A stretch of 64,000 bases of DNA from Arthrobacter ramosus (GTDB taxonomy: Bacteria; Actinomycetota; Actinomycetes; Actinomycetales; Micrococcaceae). Shown here in pieces: positions 51,085 to 59,700 of the stretch (position 1 is the first letter of the stretch; the number at the start of each line of letters is the position of its first letter). The stretch is taken from NCBI RefSeq assembly GCF_039535095.1, contig NZ_BAAAWN010000001.1:4526001-4590000 (forward strand), written 5' to 3'. Under the pieces are notes generated by a model. The model did not search any database. It saw nothing but the letters and a program-made list of their open reading frames with translations, and was not told the origin of the DNA. Made by a program: the position numbers and the translations under genes.

Positions 51085-52113
51085 TCAGCGCTGGCGGCGC
51101 GTGGTTTTGCGTTCGATCAGCTTGGTGTCAAGGAAGTGGTTGGAGGGTTCGTTGGGGGCGTCGGTGTTCTGGAGCCGGTCCACCAGCAGGTTGGCGGCGA
51201 AGGCGCCCTGGTCAGCCACGGGCTGCGCCACTGTGCTCAGGCCAAGGAACCAACTCATGGGGTGGTCGTCGATTCCAATGACGGAGACACTCTTCGGTGC
51301 GGACAAGCCATGCTCGCGCATGGCCATCAAGGCTCCGAAAGCCGCCTCGTCGCAGTCCGCAAAGACTGCCGTTGGAAGGCTTCGGTGGGCAATGAGTTCA
51401 TTCATGGCTTTGCGTCCGCCGTCGATCGTGGAATCCGAGTTGATGACCAAGTCCGGATGAACGGTCAGGTGATGGTCTTTCAATGCCCGGCTGAATCCCT
51501 TGAGCCGGTCGCTCGACGTCAGCACCGAGTTCTCTTGCGTTTCGCGGCCGGAAAGCACCGCCAGATCCCAATGACCCAGCCCCAACAGGTGTGAGGTGGC
51601 CTGCCAAGCCGCGAGTTCGTCGTCGATCCCTACGTTGTCCCACGGTACGGAAGTCATCCCTACGCTGGCAACTGCAAGGCCGGACGCGGCCAGGAGGGCA
51701 ACCTCGGATTCGCTCAAATCGACGTTGAGGAGCAGCACGCCGTCCACGCGTTGGGAGAGTCCAAGGAGATCGCCGAAGATCTTCCGCTTGACGCTCGACT
51801 TGCCGCGCAGGCTTATCAGGACGGTGTCGAAACCGCTGTCTCCGAACACTTCCTCGGCCGCTTCAACGGCCTGGGCGAAGAACCAGGCGGTGGCGGTGGG
51901 AGCAATGATGGCGATGGAACCGGTATTTCCGCCGGCCAGCCGGGCTGCCGCGGAGGATGCCTTGTAACCGAGCTTGGCGGCGGCGTCGGCCACTTTGGCT
52001 TGCGCTTTTTCGGACACGTTCGGCAGGTTCCGCAGAGCGCGTGAAACGGTGCAGATGGACAAGCCGGAGAGGACGGCAACGTCCTGGATTGTCACGCGGT
52101 GAGCCTTAACCAT
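51085..52113 (-). CDS. LacI-family repressor of the GH65 operon
   Basis: 342 aa. The N-terminal HTH VTIQDVAVLSGLSICTVSRALRN-like (about residues 7-28) and hinge YKASSAAARLAGG are standard, followed by a sugar-binding-like effector domain. It is the first gene of the leftward lacI-pgmB-GH65 unit and is followed by pgmB after 17 bases. The perfect palindrome at 52180-52193, 67 bases upstream of its start, is a canonical LacI-family operator and points to autoregulation of the operon. Confidence 0.93.
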   Translation of the reverse strand: MVKAHRVTIQDVAVLSGLSICTVSRALRNLPNVSEKAQAKVADAAAKLGYKASSAAARLAGGNTGSIAIIAPTATAWFFAQAVEAAEEVFGDSGFDTVLISLRGKSSVKRKIFGDLLGLSQRVDGVLLLNVDLSESEVALLAASGLAVASVGMTSVPWDNVGIDDELAAWQATSHLLGLGHWDLAVLSGRETQENSVLTSSDRLKGFSRALKDHHLTVHPDLVINSDSTIDGGRKAMNELIAHRSLPTAVFADCDEAAFGALMAMREHGLSAPKSVSVIGIDDHPMSWFLGLSTVAQPVADQGAFAANLLVDRLQNTDAPNEPSNHFLDTKLIERKTTRRQR

Positions 52114-52179
52114 TCAACACGGCCTCAACCCTTTCATCTTCTGGATTTAGCGCCACATCCTTGCACCGCCGAAGAAGAG

Positions 52180-52193
52180 TGTAAGCGCTTACA
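52180..52193. promoter_or_regulatory. LacI-family operator upstream of the GH65 operon
   Basis: TGTAAGCGCTTACA is a perfect 14-bp palindrome with central CG, a classic LacI/CcpA-class site, 67 bases before the regulator start. Confidence 0.75.
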
Positions 52194-52249
52194 ATTTTGG
52201 CAATCAAGAGTTGTTTTCCAGCACCCTCGAATGTGACGCGGACCTCACC

Positions 52250-52867
52250 TCAGCGGAGGACGTAAAACCGCAGAAACGCGTTGACATCCATCATTTCCCG
52301 GGCCTCGATCCGGTGGCCCATGCCCGGGTAGGTTCTCGCGGTGAGAGCCATGTTCTTGTTGAGCCATTCCTCGGTGTGCTCAATGGCATCACTGAAGATC
52401 ACGGGATCGGCCTTGTCCCTCCCCCAGAAGAACGGCGGCGGTGAGTCGAAGGATTCGCTGAGCGCCAGAAGGTCGTTTTCCAGCACGAATCCGGAGAGGC
52501 CCACGGTGGCTTTGAAGCCTTCCGGACGAAGCCGCAGAAGCGTACTGGCCATGGCCATGCCCTGGGAATAGCCCAGGAGGCTCACGCTGCTGTGGTTGCG
52601 CTTGACCGAGTCAATCCAGGCGAAAACCTTGTTGGTGGCGGTGATAACGTCCGCAAAGTCGTTGGCGAGGAAGTAGTCAAGCAGGAACCAACCGTAGTGG
52701 TCCCCGATCGGCATAGGTCCGCGGAGCGCGGCGCAACTGAATTCCCGGGGAATCTGGGGAAAGAGATTCACCATTCGCTGCTCGTCCGTGCCGTACCCGT
52801 GCATCATCACGAGGAGCGGCGTCCCAGCGCGCTCATTTTCCGGCTTGGACCAGACGACTGTTTCCAT
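52250..52867 (-). CDS. Alpha/beta hydrolase, phospholipase/carboxylesterase family
   Basis: 205 aa. The nucleophile elbow is LGYSQGMAMAS with Ser101, the catalytic His is in YPGMGHRIEA near the C-terminus, and the Asp is likely in the preceding FFWGRDKADPV. MMHGYGTDEQ near residue 21 supplies the oxyanion hole. The family cleaves small esters, lysophospholipids or acyl-protein links. No signal peptide. It is a single gene between the LacI regulator and the amidohydrolase; its promoter probably lies in the 66-base gap before 52933. Confidence 0.9.
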   Translation of the reverse strand: METVVWSKPENERAGTPLLVMMHGYGTDEQRMVNLFPQIPREFSCAALRGPMPIGDHYGWFLLDYFLANDFADVITATNKVFAWIDSVKRNHSSVSLLGYSQGMAMASTLLRLRPEGFKATVGLSGFVLENDLLALSESFDSPPPFFWGRDKADPVIFSDAIEHTEEWLNKNMALTARTYPGMGHRIEAREMMDVNAFLRFYVLR

Positions 52868-52933
52868 GGGCCACAGCTTAGTGGGGGCGGCTTGGCAGCG
52901 GGCGGCGGCCTCTCGAGCCCGCTGCGCGGGCGG

Positions 52934-54145
52934 CTACTGATTGGCGATGACCTGCCCAGCCTTGATGACTGTACGCATGCGACTTTCGTCCCAGAGCACC
53001 GACGGTTCTTCGACGGGGTTTCCGTCCAGGATGACCAGGTCTCCACAGGCTCCTTCGGCTATGCGCCCAAGGTCATCGCGACGCAACAAAGCCGCGTTGG
53101 TCGATGTTGCCGAGCGGAGGGCATCGTAGACACCCAGTGCTTCGCATTGCAGGCGGAGCCCGGCCAGTTGCTCGTCCTCCAGCTCCCCCATGAGGTCCGT
53201 ACCAAATCCAATCCGGACTCCCGCGTCGCGGGTCAACTCGACGGCGTTCCGGCCGGCATCCAGCACTTGCCGGTTCTTGGCCGCCCCTACCTCCGTGAGA
53301 CCGATTTCTTCGCCGCGCCGGGCCATCGCGTCGTAGGTCGCCAAAGTTGGTACAAGGTAGACCTCATTGTCAGCCATCAAGCGGGCAGTTTCAGCGTCCA
53401 ATAGATTGCCGTGCTCAATACAGCGAACCCCGTTGAGTACCGAATGACGGATGGCCTCGGGCGAGTAAGCGTGGGCCGTGGCATAGCTGCCCCGGCGGGA
53501 CGCCTCTTCCGTTACCGCGCGGATTTCAGCCGCGCTGTACTGCGGAACCCTGATGGGGTCTACGGGCGAAATGACCCCGCCGGATGTCATGATCTTGATG
53601 GCCGTGGCCCCAGTGCGGAAGCGGCGGCGCACGGCCCGCAGCAACTCATCCGCGCCGTCCACCACTTCGCACATGTGCCCGCCATGGAAGCAACCGTCGT
53701 CCGCGGCCCGGATGTCACCGTGGCCACCTGTCTGGCTCAGCGCCGGTCCGGTAAAGAAATACCTCGGACCTGCGTACAAGCCTTCGTCGATGGCATTGGC
53801 AAGGCCTATGTCTCCCCCGGCCACGTCACGGACGCTCGTGAAGCCCCGGTTCAAGGCCGCCTTAAGTCGCCGGGCCCCTGCGAGCGCAGAGTAGCTCAAT
53901 GGCCCCGTTTCGTTCTTGGCGGCAGTCAAGCTGAGCGCGTAGGCATGGAAATGCGCATCGATGAGCCCGGGAATCACGGTACGGCCGTCGGCGTTAACGA
54001 TTGTTCCGGCCTCTTCCACGTCTCGCCTCACTTCCGTGATGCGGCCTTCGCGGACGACGATGGAGCCTTCGAGCAGGTTCGGGGTCTCGCCGTCGAAGAT
54101 GAGGGCGTTCCGGATGGTCAGTGTTCCCGGTGTCGTGGTGGTCAC
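52934..54145 (-). CDS. Metal-dependent amidohydrolase (imidazolonepropionase/peptidase-like)
   Basis: 403 aa from a GTG at 54145, preceded by AAAGGAA; the frame is open further but without family match. The first metal ligands are GLIDAHFHAYAL (His65 and His67), then AIKIMTSGG with the bridging-Lys position, ATAHAYSPEAI and CIEHGNLLD with further His residues, and GFGTDLMGEL with the terminal Asp. This is the subtype 3/4 amidohydrolase layout found in imidazolonepropionase-like and prolidase-like enzymes. It is the last gene of the DUF917/hydantoinase run and may open or deacylate an intermediate there. Confidence 0.88.
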   Translation of the reverse strand: MTTTTPGTLTIRNALIFDGETPNLLEGSIVVREGRITEVRRDVEEAGTIVNADGRTVIPGLIDAHFHAYALSLTAAKNETGPLSYSALAGARRLKAALNRGFTSVRDVAGGDIGLANAIDEGLYAGPRYFFTGPALSQTGGHGDIRAADDGCFHGGHMCEVVDGADELLRAVRRRFRTGATAIKIMTSGGVISPVDPIRVPQYSAAEIRAVTEEASRRGSYATAHAYSPEAIRHSVLNGVRCIEHGNLLDAETARLMADNEVYLVPTLATYDAMARRGEEIGLTEVGAAKNRQVLDAGRNAVELTRDAGVRIGFGTDLMGELEDEQLAGLRLQCEALGVYDALRSATSTNAALLRRDDLGRIAEGACGDLVILDGNPVEEPSVLWDESRMRTVIKAGQVIANQ

Positions 54146-54212
54146 GTGCGGGGGTTCCTTTCTGCTGTTTTCGCGGGCGGTCCCTTGGCGACCGCTGTTG
54201 AAAGACGGCGAG

Positions 54213-54668
54213 CTAGTTGGCGGTGGCAATCGCTTGTTCGAACAGCGGGACGGAGCGCTGGGCGATGTCCACGGCCGCATCCACCGATGTCTGCCCATAG
54301 CTACCCTCAGGGGCAAGGAAGTTCATGGATCCGATGGTCTCACCATTGCTTACCACTGGAACGTTGACGATGGCACCGCAACCCAGCGACTCAATGGTTG
54401 CGGAGTCGAAGAAGAATGCCCGGACTGCTTCCTTGTCCGCCCCAAGGAACGGCTGCTGGCCCTTGAGGACCTGCTCGAGCCACACCGGGTTGGTGTCCCC
54501 GCCCAGGGTCTTCCTTCCGCCGACGGGGTAGACCCCCGGGTGGCTCGTATAGATGCGCGCCATGCTGGTGCCTGCGTCGGCGACGACGGAAGCAGTGAAC
54601 AGGATGACGCCGGGCGTTTCCTGTGCGGCGGCATAGACATCGTCAAAGTTGTCGAACTGGGAACTCAT
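54213..54668 (-). CDS. Stand-alone GAF-domain protein
   Basis: 151 aa that consist almost only of a GAF fold. ESLGCGAIVNVPVVSNGETIGSMNFL (about residues 94-119) is the conserved core strand-turn-strand part, with one Cys. There is no output domain. The ATG overlaps the PucR stop in an ATGA junction, so it is made together with that regulator. GAF domains bind small ligands such as nucleotides, amino acids or heme. A ligand sensor for PucR or a small enzyme of the pathway are both possible. No assigned function. Confidence 0.82.
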   Translation of the reverse strand: MSSQFDNFDDVYAAAQETPGVILFTASVVADAGTSMARIYTSHPGVYPVGGRKTLGGDTNPVWLEQVLKGQQPFLGADKEAVRAFFFDSATIESLGCGAIVNVPVVSNGETIGSMNFLAPEGSYGQTSVDAAVDIAQRSVPLFEQAIATAN

Positions 54669-56200
54669 GGGAGTCCTTTCTGGTTTGAGCCGGGATTGGC
54701 GGAACTCGCCTTGCTGTGGATTGAGCGGCGAAGTGTGCTGAGGATGAGATGGACGGACAGGAGTTTGGCTGGGACGTCGAGGGGGAGGCCCAGTTCGCGG
54801 GCACGGTTGAGTCGGGTCTGCAGGGTGTTCCGGTGCAGGTCAAGGGAGCTTGCCGCAAGGCTGACGGAGCCGTGGTGGTCGAGGAAAGCCCCTGCAGCCG
54901 CAATGACAAGGTCTCTGTCCGGGCTGGCCATGAGCAGCGGCAGCGTCAGTTCCGCCACGAGCAGGACCGAGTCCTCATCGACGAACGTCGCGGCCGCCGC
55001 AACGTCAAGATTGGCAAAGCCTGCCACCGTGCCGGGTCCCGTCGAGAGGGCGGATTCAGCGGCCAAACGGGATTCACGGACGATATTGGGCAGTGCCGTA
55101 GGTTCCTCTCGCCAGCGGGAGAGTCCTGCGCCCAGACCCATTTCCCCCAAAGACTTCCCCAGACGGACCCTGATCCGCGCCTCGAGCTGATCCGCTGCCT
55201 CCTGGTATCCGGCGGGAACAAGGGCGAGCCAGCCGCCGTGGACTTCAGCCAGGGGGCTGCGGACTGTGACTTTCCGCCAGAGCAGCCGCAGCACCGCTGT
55301 AAGCTCCGGACGATGAGCTTCCAACGACGCCCTGCGGATCCACACGGCCACATATTGCTCCTCCCCACGCCAGCCCAGCTGGGAGAGCAAGTGCCGGTGA
55401 CGTTCCGCGAACGTGGTCCAGGAGGAGTCGGGGTCGTGGTTCAAACTGACCAGGGCCGCCGTGGGTACTGCACGCGCGGTGTCGAGGGCATCTCCCAACA
55501 GCCACGCAGCGTTTACCGACGGCGTGGCCACCTCGAGGATCGACCGGACGAGCTGCAGGTTGTGGACTCCGGATCTCGGCACCCGCGCGGTGAGCCTGGA
55601 CGGGATGGAGGTATTCGACCCGCGAACATCCACGGTGATGATTTCGACTGCTTCCCGCGTGGGCATTCCCGCGGACGCCAGGCTCACGCCGTCGTACTCC
55701 AGCAAGATTTCAATACCGTCCAGCTCCCTGGAGATGGTCTTCAGGACAGCTCCCAAGGTAGTGTCCTTCGCGACCGCTCGGGCAAACCGCGCCAGCTCAG
55801 CGTCCACCACAGACAGAGCAGCGCCGATTTCAGCAGCCAGTGCGAGGGCGATGCCCGACGTGTCGCCCTCGGCGGCCAGCAAGGTGATACCCAGCCGCTC
55901 GGCGAGGCCGATCACCGCGCTGGAGTAGGTACTTCCAGCGACGACGACGGCGCTGGCCTTCCGCTCCCAGGCGTGCCGCAGGGCTGCGGAAACCAGCCAT
56001 CCGCCGGAGCCCATCTCCGCAGACAGGACGATGACGGTGTTGGGCCGCACCCGCTGGATGGCATCAAGCTGGGAGACAAGGACGACGCCGTCGATTGCCG
56101 CGCTGGACGGCGTGAGATACAGCGGGGTGGTGCCGCGGAGGGAGCCGTGCGCCAGGAGCCCGGCGACATCCAGATGGTTCTCGCTTTTCGATCTACGCAT
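54665..56200 (-). CDS. PucR-family transcriptional regulator
   Basis: 511 aa from the ATG at 56200. The first 150 residues form a PucR-like N-terminal sensor domain (VRPNTVIVLSAEMGSGGWLV), then a linker, and the C-terminal HTH SLAASSLDLHRNTLQTRLNR near residue 460 defines the PucR/CdaR type. PucR proteins control purine and other nitrogen-source genes. The ATG overlaps the stop of the DUF917 gene (ATGCGTAG), so regulator and enzymes are translationally coupled. It likely senses the substrate of the run. Confidence 0.9.
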   Translation of the reverse strand: MRRSKSENHLDVAGLLAHGSLRGTTPLYLTPSSAAIDGVVLVSQLDAIQRVRPNTVIVLSAEMGSGGWLVSAALRHAWERKASAVVVAGSTYSSAVIGLAERLGITLLAAEGDTSGIALALAAEIGAALSVVDAELARFARAVAKDTTLGAVLKTISRELDGIEILLEYDGVSLASAGMPTREAVEIITVDVRGSNTSIPSRLTARVPRSGVHNLQLVRSILEVATPSVNAAWLLGDALDTARAVPTAALVSLNHDPDSSWTTFAERHRHLLSQLGWRGEEQYVAVWIRRASLEAHRPELTAVLRLLWRKVTVRSPLAEVHGGWLALVPAGYQEAADQLEARIRVRLGKSLGEMGLGAGLSRWREEPTALPNIVRESRLAAESALSTGPGTVAGFANLDVAAAATFVDEDSVLLVAELTLPLLMASPDRDLVIAAAGAFLDHHGSVSLAASSLDLHRNTLQTRLNRARELGLPLDVPAKLLSVHLILSTLRRSIHSKASSANPGSNQKGLP

Positions 56201-57275
56201 GTTGCCGCCTTGGGTGCTCAATCGGAATACCAAAGGCCTTTGGTTCAGCAAGATCAAGGCCCGCCTGCGAGTACCACTGCGCCGCAGCCGTGATCTTCAG
56301 GACGTCAATGACATCGCCCACCCGCACATCGTCGATGTTGACCACCGTGCCGTGCTCGGAGTTGAGGAGCGAGACGATGTCCGGGACGGCCGCAGCGATG
56401 GCGCCGTCGACGAGGACCAGCAAGATTTCGTTCTGGATCTCCAAGCGGATGATCTGCCCGGATCGTTCGTCGATGAGCGTCACGCTGGACGGCAGCGCCG
56501 GAAGGCCTAGGTCCGAAGGGCGCGACAGGCCTTCGACGTGACTCACCCGGGCCCGAGCAATCCGGGTGGCACCCAGAAATTCAGCGAGCTGCTGGAACTT
56601 GCGGTCAACCGAGGTTTCAGCGTCGAGAATCTCCCCGATCCGGATCATCCGGCTGATGGAGCCGTGGACTCCGTGCTCGCGCATTTGGCCCGCTGAGCAC
56701 GGATACATGGCTGTAGCGGCCCACCCACCCATCTCCGTGACGAGGGCCCGCACCAGGGTTTCGGCCCGCTGCGGGTTCTCAGCCTCCACCACAGCCCGTT
56801 CGCCGGTGACTCCCATGAGGGCGATCGGACTGATGGGGACGTGGCCGATGTTCAGCGTTGTTTGGCTGATCAAGGGAAAGACACGGCCCATGGGGTCGGA
56901 ATCAATAACCGGCAGCGAAGACTGCAGCCCGACCATGAGGGGAACAATTCCGTTGATGTTGGCGGCGGCGAGCGAATAGATCGCCCGCACCTGTCGGCCG
57001 AGGTTGGCCTCGATGGCACGGATGCAGCCGATGAACTCATCGCCTACAGGAGGCATATCCGCGATGAAGAGACCCTGAGTAACCATTCCGATCGCAACCA
57101 CGAGGTCATCGGGGGCCAGCTCGTCAATCGAGATGAGTTCCAACGCACGGTTTTCCATGGCCTTTTCGATCATCTCCGCGTAAACGTAGATGGCTGTCGG
57201 GTCGATGGTGCAGGCCAGGAAGTGGGCGCCGGTTCGCAGGTGCCGGACATCTTCCACCGTCAGCAGGGCGTTCAT
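56193..57275 (-). CDS. DUF917 family protein, S-methyl-thiohydantoin desulfurase-like
   Basis: 360 aa, the normal size of a stand-alone DUF917 protein. It opens LTVEDVRHLRTGAHFLACTI; VAIGMVTQGLFIADMPPVGDE-like and the following IEANLGRQVRAIYSLAAANI are family-type segments. Known members act on a sulfur-substituted hydantoin in ergothioneine breakdown and release the sulfur group; others have no proven reaction. The stop overlaps the PucR start, and the start overlaps the stop of the hydantoinase-A-like gene. I infer a role in removal of a substituent from a hydantoin-like ring. Confidence 0.88.
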   Translation of the reverse strand: MNALLTVEDVRHLRTGAHFLACTIDPTAIYVYAEMIEKAMENRALELISIDELAPDDLVVAIGMVTQGLFIADMPPVGDEFIGCIRAIEANLGRQVRAIYSLAAANINGIVPLMVGLQSSLPVIDSDPMGRVFPLISQTTLNIGHVPISPIALMGVTGERAVVEAENPQRAETLVRALVTEMGGWAATAMYPCSAGQMREHGVHGSISRMIRIGEILDAETSVDRKFQQLAEFLGATRIARARVSHVEGLSRPSDLGLPALPSSVTLIDERSGQIIRLEIQNEILLVLVDGAIAAAVPDIVSLLNSEHGTVVNIDDVRVGDVIDVLKITAAAQWYSQAGLDLAEPKAFGIPIEHPRRQHA

Positions 57276-58624
57276 CGGATGGCCCCCTCTTCCACCCTGA
57301 AAGGTGCCCGTACTTGAATTTCGGCGGCATCTTCAAAGGTGTCCCCGGAGACTTCACCAGCCGCTTGGACCCTGATCCGCACGATGCCGGGGTTGCCATA
57401 GGGCATGGCATAGACATTCGATTCAATGATCCGCGTGAGCCCGGGGCTCGCCCCCGACTGAACGGCTGCCGACTCGGCATCTTCTTCCGCGCGACGCTGC
57501 ACCAACTGGAGGTCCGCCCGCCCGCTAACCGTCTCCAACCTGTCGATCCAGGCGGTCAGGGGCGCGACGGCGGACCCCACCTGTGCGGCGTCGTGCGCTG
57601 CTGCCAGCGTGGGAACCAGCCCGAACGGAAGCGGGGTGTCCTGCCCGCTTCGGAGATCGGCAATCACCGAGGGGACCGCAGGGCGGACCGGATGGTCGGC
57701 CGTGTACGGTTCGACGACGGCGGCGTTGCTGGCGAGGCTCGCCTCGTACCCTTGGCGGATGACGCTTCGCGTAGCAGGGAGGCCGCCACGGATTTGGCCC
57801 ACAGTGACCCCGGAGTCCGTGCAGATGACGACCTCCCCATCCGGAGCGCCGGCCAAGGTAGCCGCGCCGAGGATCTGCATAGCGGGTTCGGGGCGCAAGC
57901 CGTGAATCGGAATCACTGCCAGCCGCGCAAGCGGCGCACGGCCGCCGTCGTTCTTGGCGAACCACATCGTGGCGGAGGGAAAATACCGCCGTCCCGACGC
58001 TTCCAGCATCGCGGCCAGGTCCTCCCCTGTTTCCATGAGGGCGCTGTTCAGGATGGCTGTGTAGTCACGGTCGCGGAAAACACTGGAATAGAAGTCGCTG
58101 GAGATGCTGATGCGCATTTCGCTGTCACTGGACAAGATGGCATCGGCAATGCGCGTTTCGTGATCCTTCGACGCTGTCGACCCCACGGAGGTGATTGCAA
58201 TGTTCCGTACCTCTCCGGAGAGGATGTCCGGAAGTTCGGCCAGGAAAGCCTCCAACCCGAGCGGAGCGAGCGGGCGTCCCCGCAGGTCGTGGCCTCCGCC
58301 GACGTGGACGGTCCGGGCCACCACTGGTTCGACGAGTGCCGGCAACCCAGTCACGTGGAACGCGTCCGCAGGCGGTCGCGGCGAAATCCGGATCGCGATG
58401 ACCGGGGCGAGTTTCCGTGCTGCCAGGACGCGTCCGACGTCGGCGGTAATGTCCGTTACTTTCGTAATTTCCGCACCAAGCTCGTGGCGAAGCTCTTCGA
58501 AGGTGGTGTCGACTGCCTCCGCAAGGTTGCTGCCGTGCACTTCGGCCGGCGCGGACACCACGGTGTGCCCGTCCAACACCAAGGTCCGGCAGCTTGTTCC
58601 CTGCAACCGCAGCCCTATGCGCAT
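57272..58624 (-). CDS. Hydantoinase/oxoprolinase A-like protein with degenerate phosphate loops
   Basis: 450 aa. Overall similarity is to the actin-like HyuA/oxoprolinase subunit that pairs with DUF917. Active HyuA proteins start with a phosphate loop like IGIDVGGTNTDAV; here it reads MRIGLRLQGTSCRTLVLDG, with Arg in place of Asp and no GGT-x-TD. The second loop, usually DIGGTTTD, reads CTDSGVTVG near residue 268. Both ATP contacts look lost. ALMETGEDLAAML and ATMWFAKNDGG keep the family pattern between them. The stop overlaps the DUF917 start. It may be an inactive partner or work without ATP. HyuB of the same run is separate. Confidence 0.75.
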   Translation of the reverse strand: MRIGLRLQGTSCRTLVLDGHTVVSAPAEVHGSNLAEAVDTTFEELRHELGAEITKVTDITADVGRVLAARKLAPVIAIRISPRPPADAFHVTGLPALVEPVVARTVHVGGGHDLRGRPLAPLGLEAFLAELPDILSGEVRNIAITSVGSTASKDHETRIADAILSSDSEMRISISSDFYSSVFRDRDYTAILNSALMETGEDLAAMLEASGRRYFPSATMWFAKNDGGRAPLARLAVIPIHGLRPEPAMQILGAATLAGAPDGEVVICTDSGVTVGQIRGGLPATRSVIRQGYEASLASNAAVVEPYTADHPVRPAVPSVIADLRSGQDTPLPFGLVPTLAAAHDAAQVGSAVAPLTAWIDRLETVSGRADLQLVQRRAEEDAESAAVQSGASPGLTRIIESNVYAMPYGNPGIVRIRVQAAGEVSGDTFEDAAEIQVRAPFRVEEGAIR

Positions 58625-58707
58625 TGTTCGGCCTCCTGTTCAGCCTGCTCCAGTTCCCTCACCAGGTCATGACGATGTTCCATGTATATAGCGTCCCCCA
58701 AGAGGGC

Positions 58708-59691
58708 CTATCCGGTGCGCTTGCGGAAGAACAATCCGTCCGCGGCGACTGCAAGCAGAATGAGGACGCCGGTGACAACCTGCTGGTAGGTGGTGTCCCA
58801 GTGGAGCAGGTTGAAGCCGTTGCCGATGACGGTCAGGATCATGACCCCCACGAAGGCCCGCCACATGGCGCCCTGTCCGCCGAGAATGCTCGTCCCTCCG
58901 ATGACGACGGCGGCAATGGCCGTGAGTTCGACGCCGATGGCCATGGCGGGCTGGGCTGAGCCGGCGCGCGAAGCAAGGATCATGCCTGCCATCGCTGAGC
59001 AAAGGCCGCTGATGGCAAACACCGCCACCTGGATGGAACCGGTACGGATACCGCTGAGGCGCGCCGCTTCCTTATTGCCGCCCACAGCGTAAATCCGGCG
59101 TCCAAAGGTAGTGCGCCATAGGACGATTCCCAGCACGATGGTAACGGCAACCATGAGCACAGAGCCGGCAGTGAGGCCGAAGAGGCTGGGCCAGGTCCAC
59201 GTCTGGAAGGCGGCAAGCTGCTCGGGCAGCGGCGCGACGATGGCTCCGCCCGTGATCACGATGGCCAGGCCGCGATAAATGATGCTCACCGCCAGCGTGC
59301 CTATGAAGGAATTCACCTTGGTACTGACCACGATCAGGCCGGTGACGGTTCCCAGGGCGGCCCCCACCAACAATGCGCCGACGAATCCCGCGATCACCCC
59401 TAAGTGCTGGGTGATCATCACTCCGGCGATGGCGGAAACAGCCAAGTTTGCGGTGGAGGAGAGATCGAAGACACCGCTGACGATACACAGTGTGGCGGCA
59501 GCGGCCAACAGTCCCACGATGGCAGCTTGGTCGAACAGGTTGATGAAATTTCGGCCCGTCAGGAACGTTCCGGTGTTGAGGGTCAGGAACAGCATGATGG
59601 CGATCAGTCCGAAGACGATCCCGAAATCCCGGACATTGAGCTTGAATTTCTTGTCGGCCGGCGCGGACACGGCAACGGTAGCTGTGGTCAT
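58708..59691 (-). CDS. ABC transporter permease, ribose (RbsC) type
   Basis: 327 aa from the ATG at 59691, set by AGGTGA five bases upstream; a GTG at 59700 is the alternative. About nine to ten membrane helices. The RbsC-type loop AVGGNKEAARLSGIRTGSIQ (about residues 215-234) contacts the ATPase, and VVIGGTSILGGQGAMWRAFVG is the second family signature. It begins directly after the ATPase gene. The ribose class of importer also carries other small polar compounds, so the substrate is probably that of the adjoining catabolic genes. Confidence 0.93.
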   Translation of the reverse strand: MTTATVAVSAPADKKFKLNVRDFGIVFGLIAIMLFLTLNTGTFLTGRNFINLFDQAAIVGLLAAAATLCIVSGVFDLSSTANLAVSAIAGVMITQHLGVIAGFVGALLVGAALGTVTGLIVVSTKVNSFIGTLAVSIIYRGLAIVITGGAIVAPLPEQLAAFQTWTWPSLFGLTAGSVLMVAVTIVLGIVLWRTTFGRRIYAVGGNKEAARLSGIRTGSIQVAVFAISGLCSAMAGMILASRAGSAQPAMAIGVELTAIAAVVIGGTSILGGQGAMWRAFVGVMILTVIGNGFNLLHWDTTYQQVVTGVLILLAVAADGLFFRKRTG

Positions 59692-59700
59692 TTGATTCAC

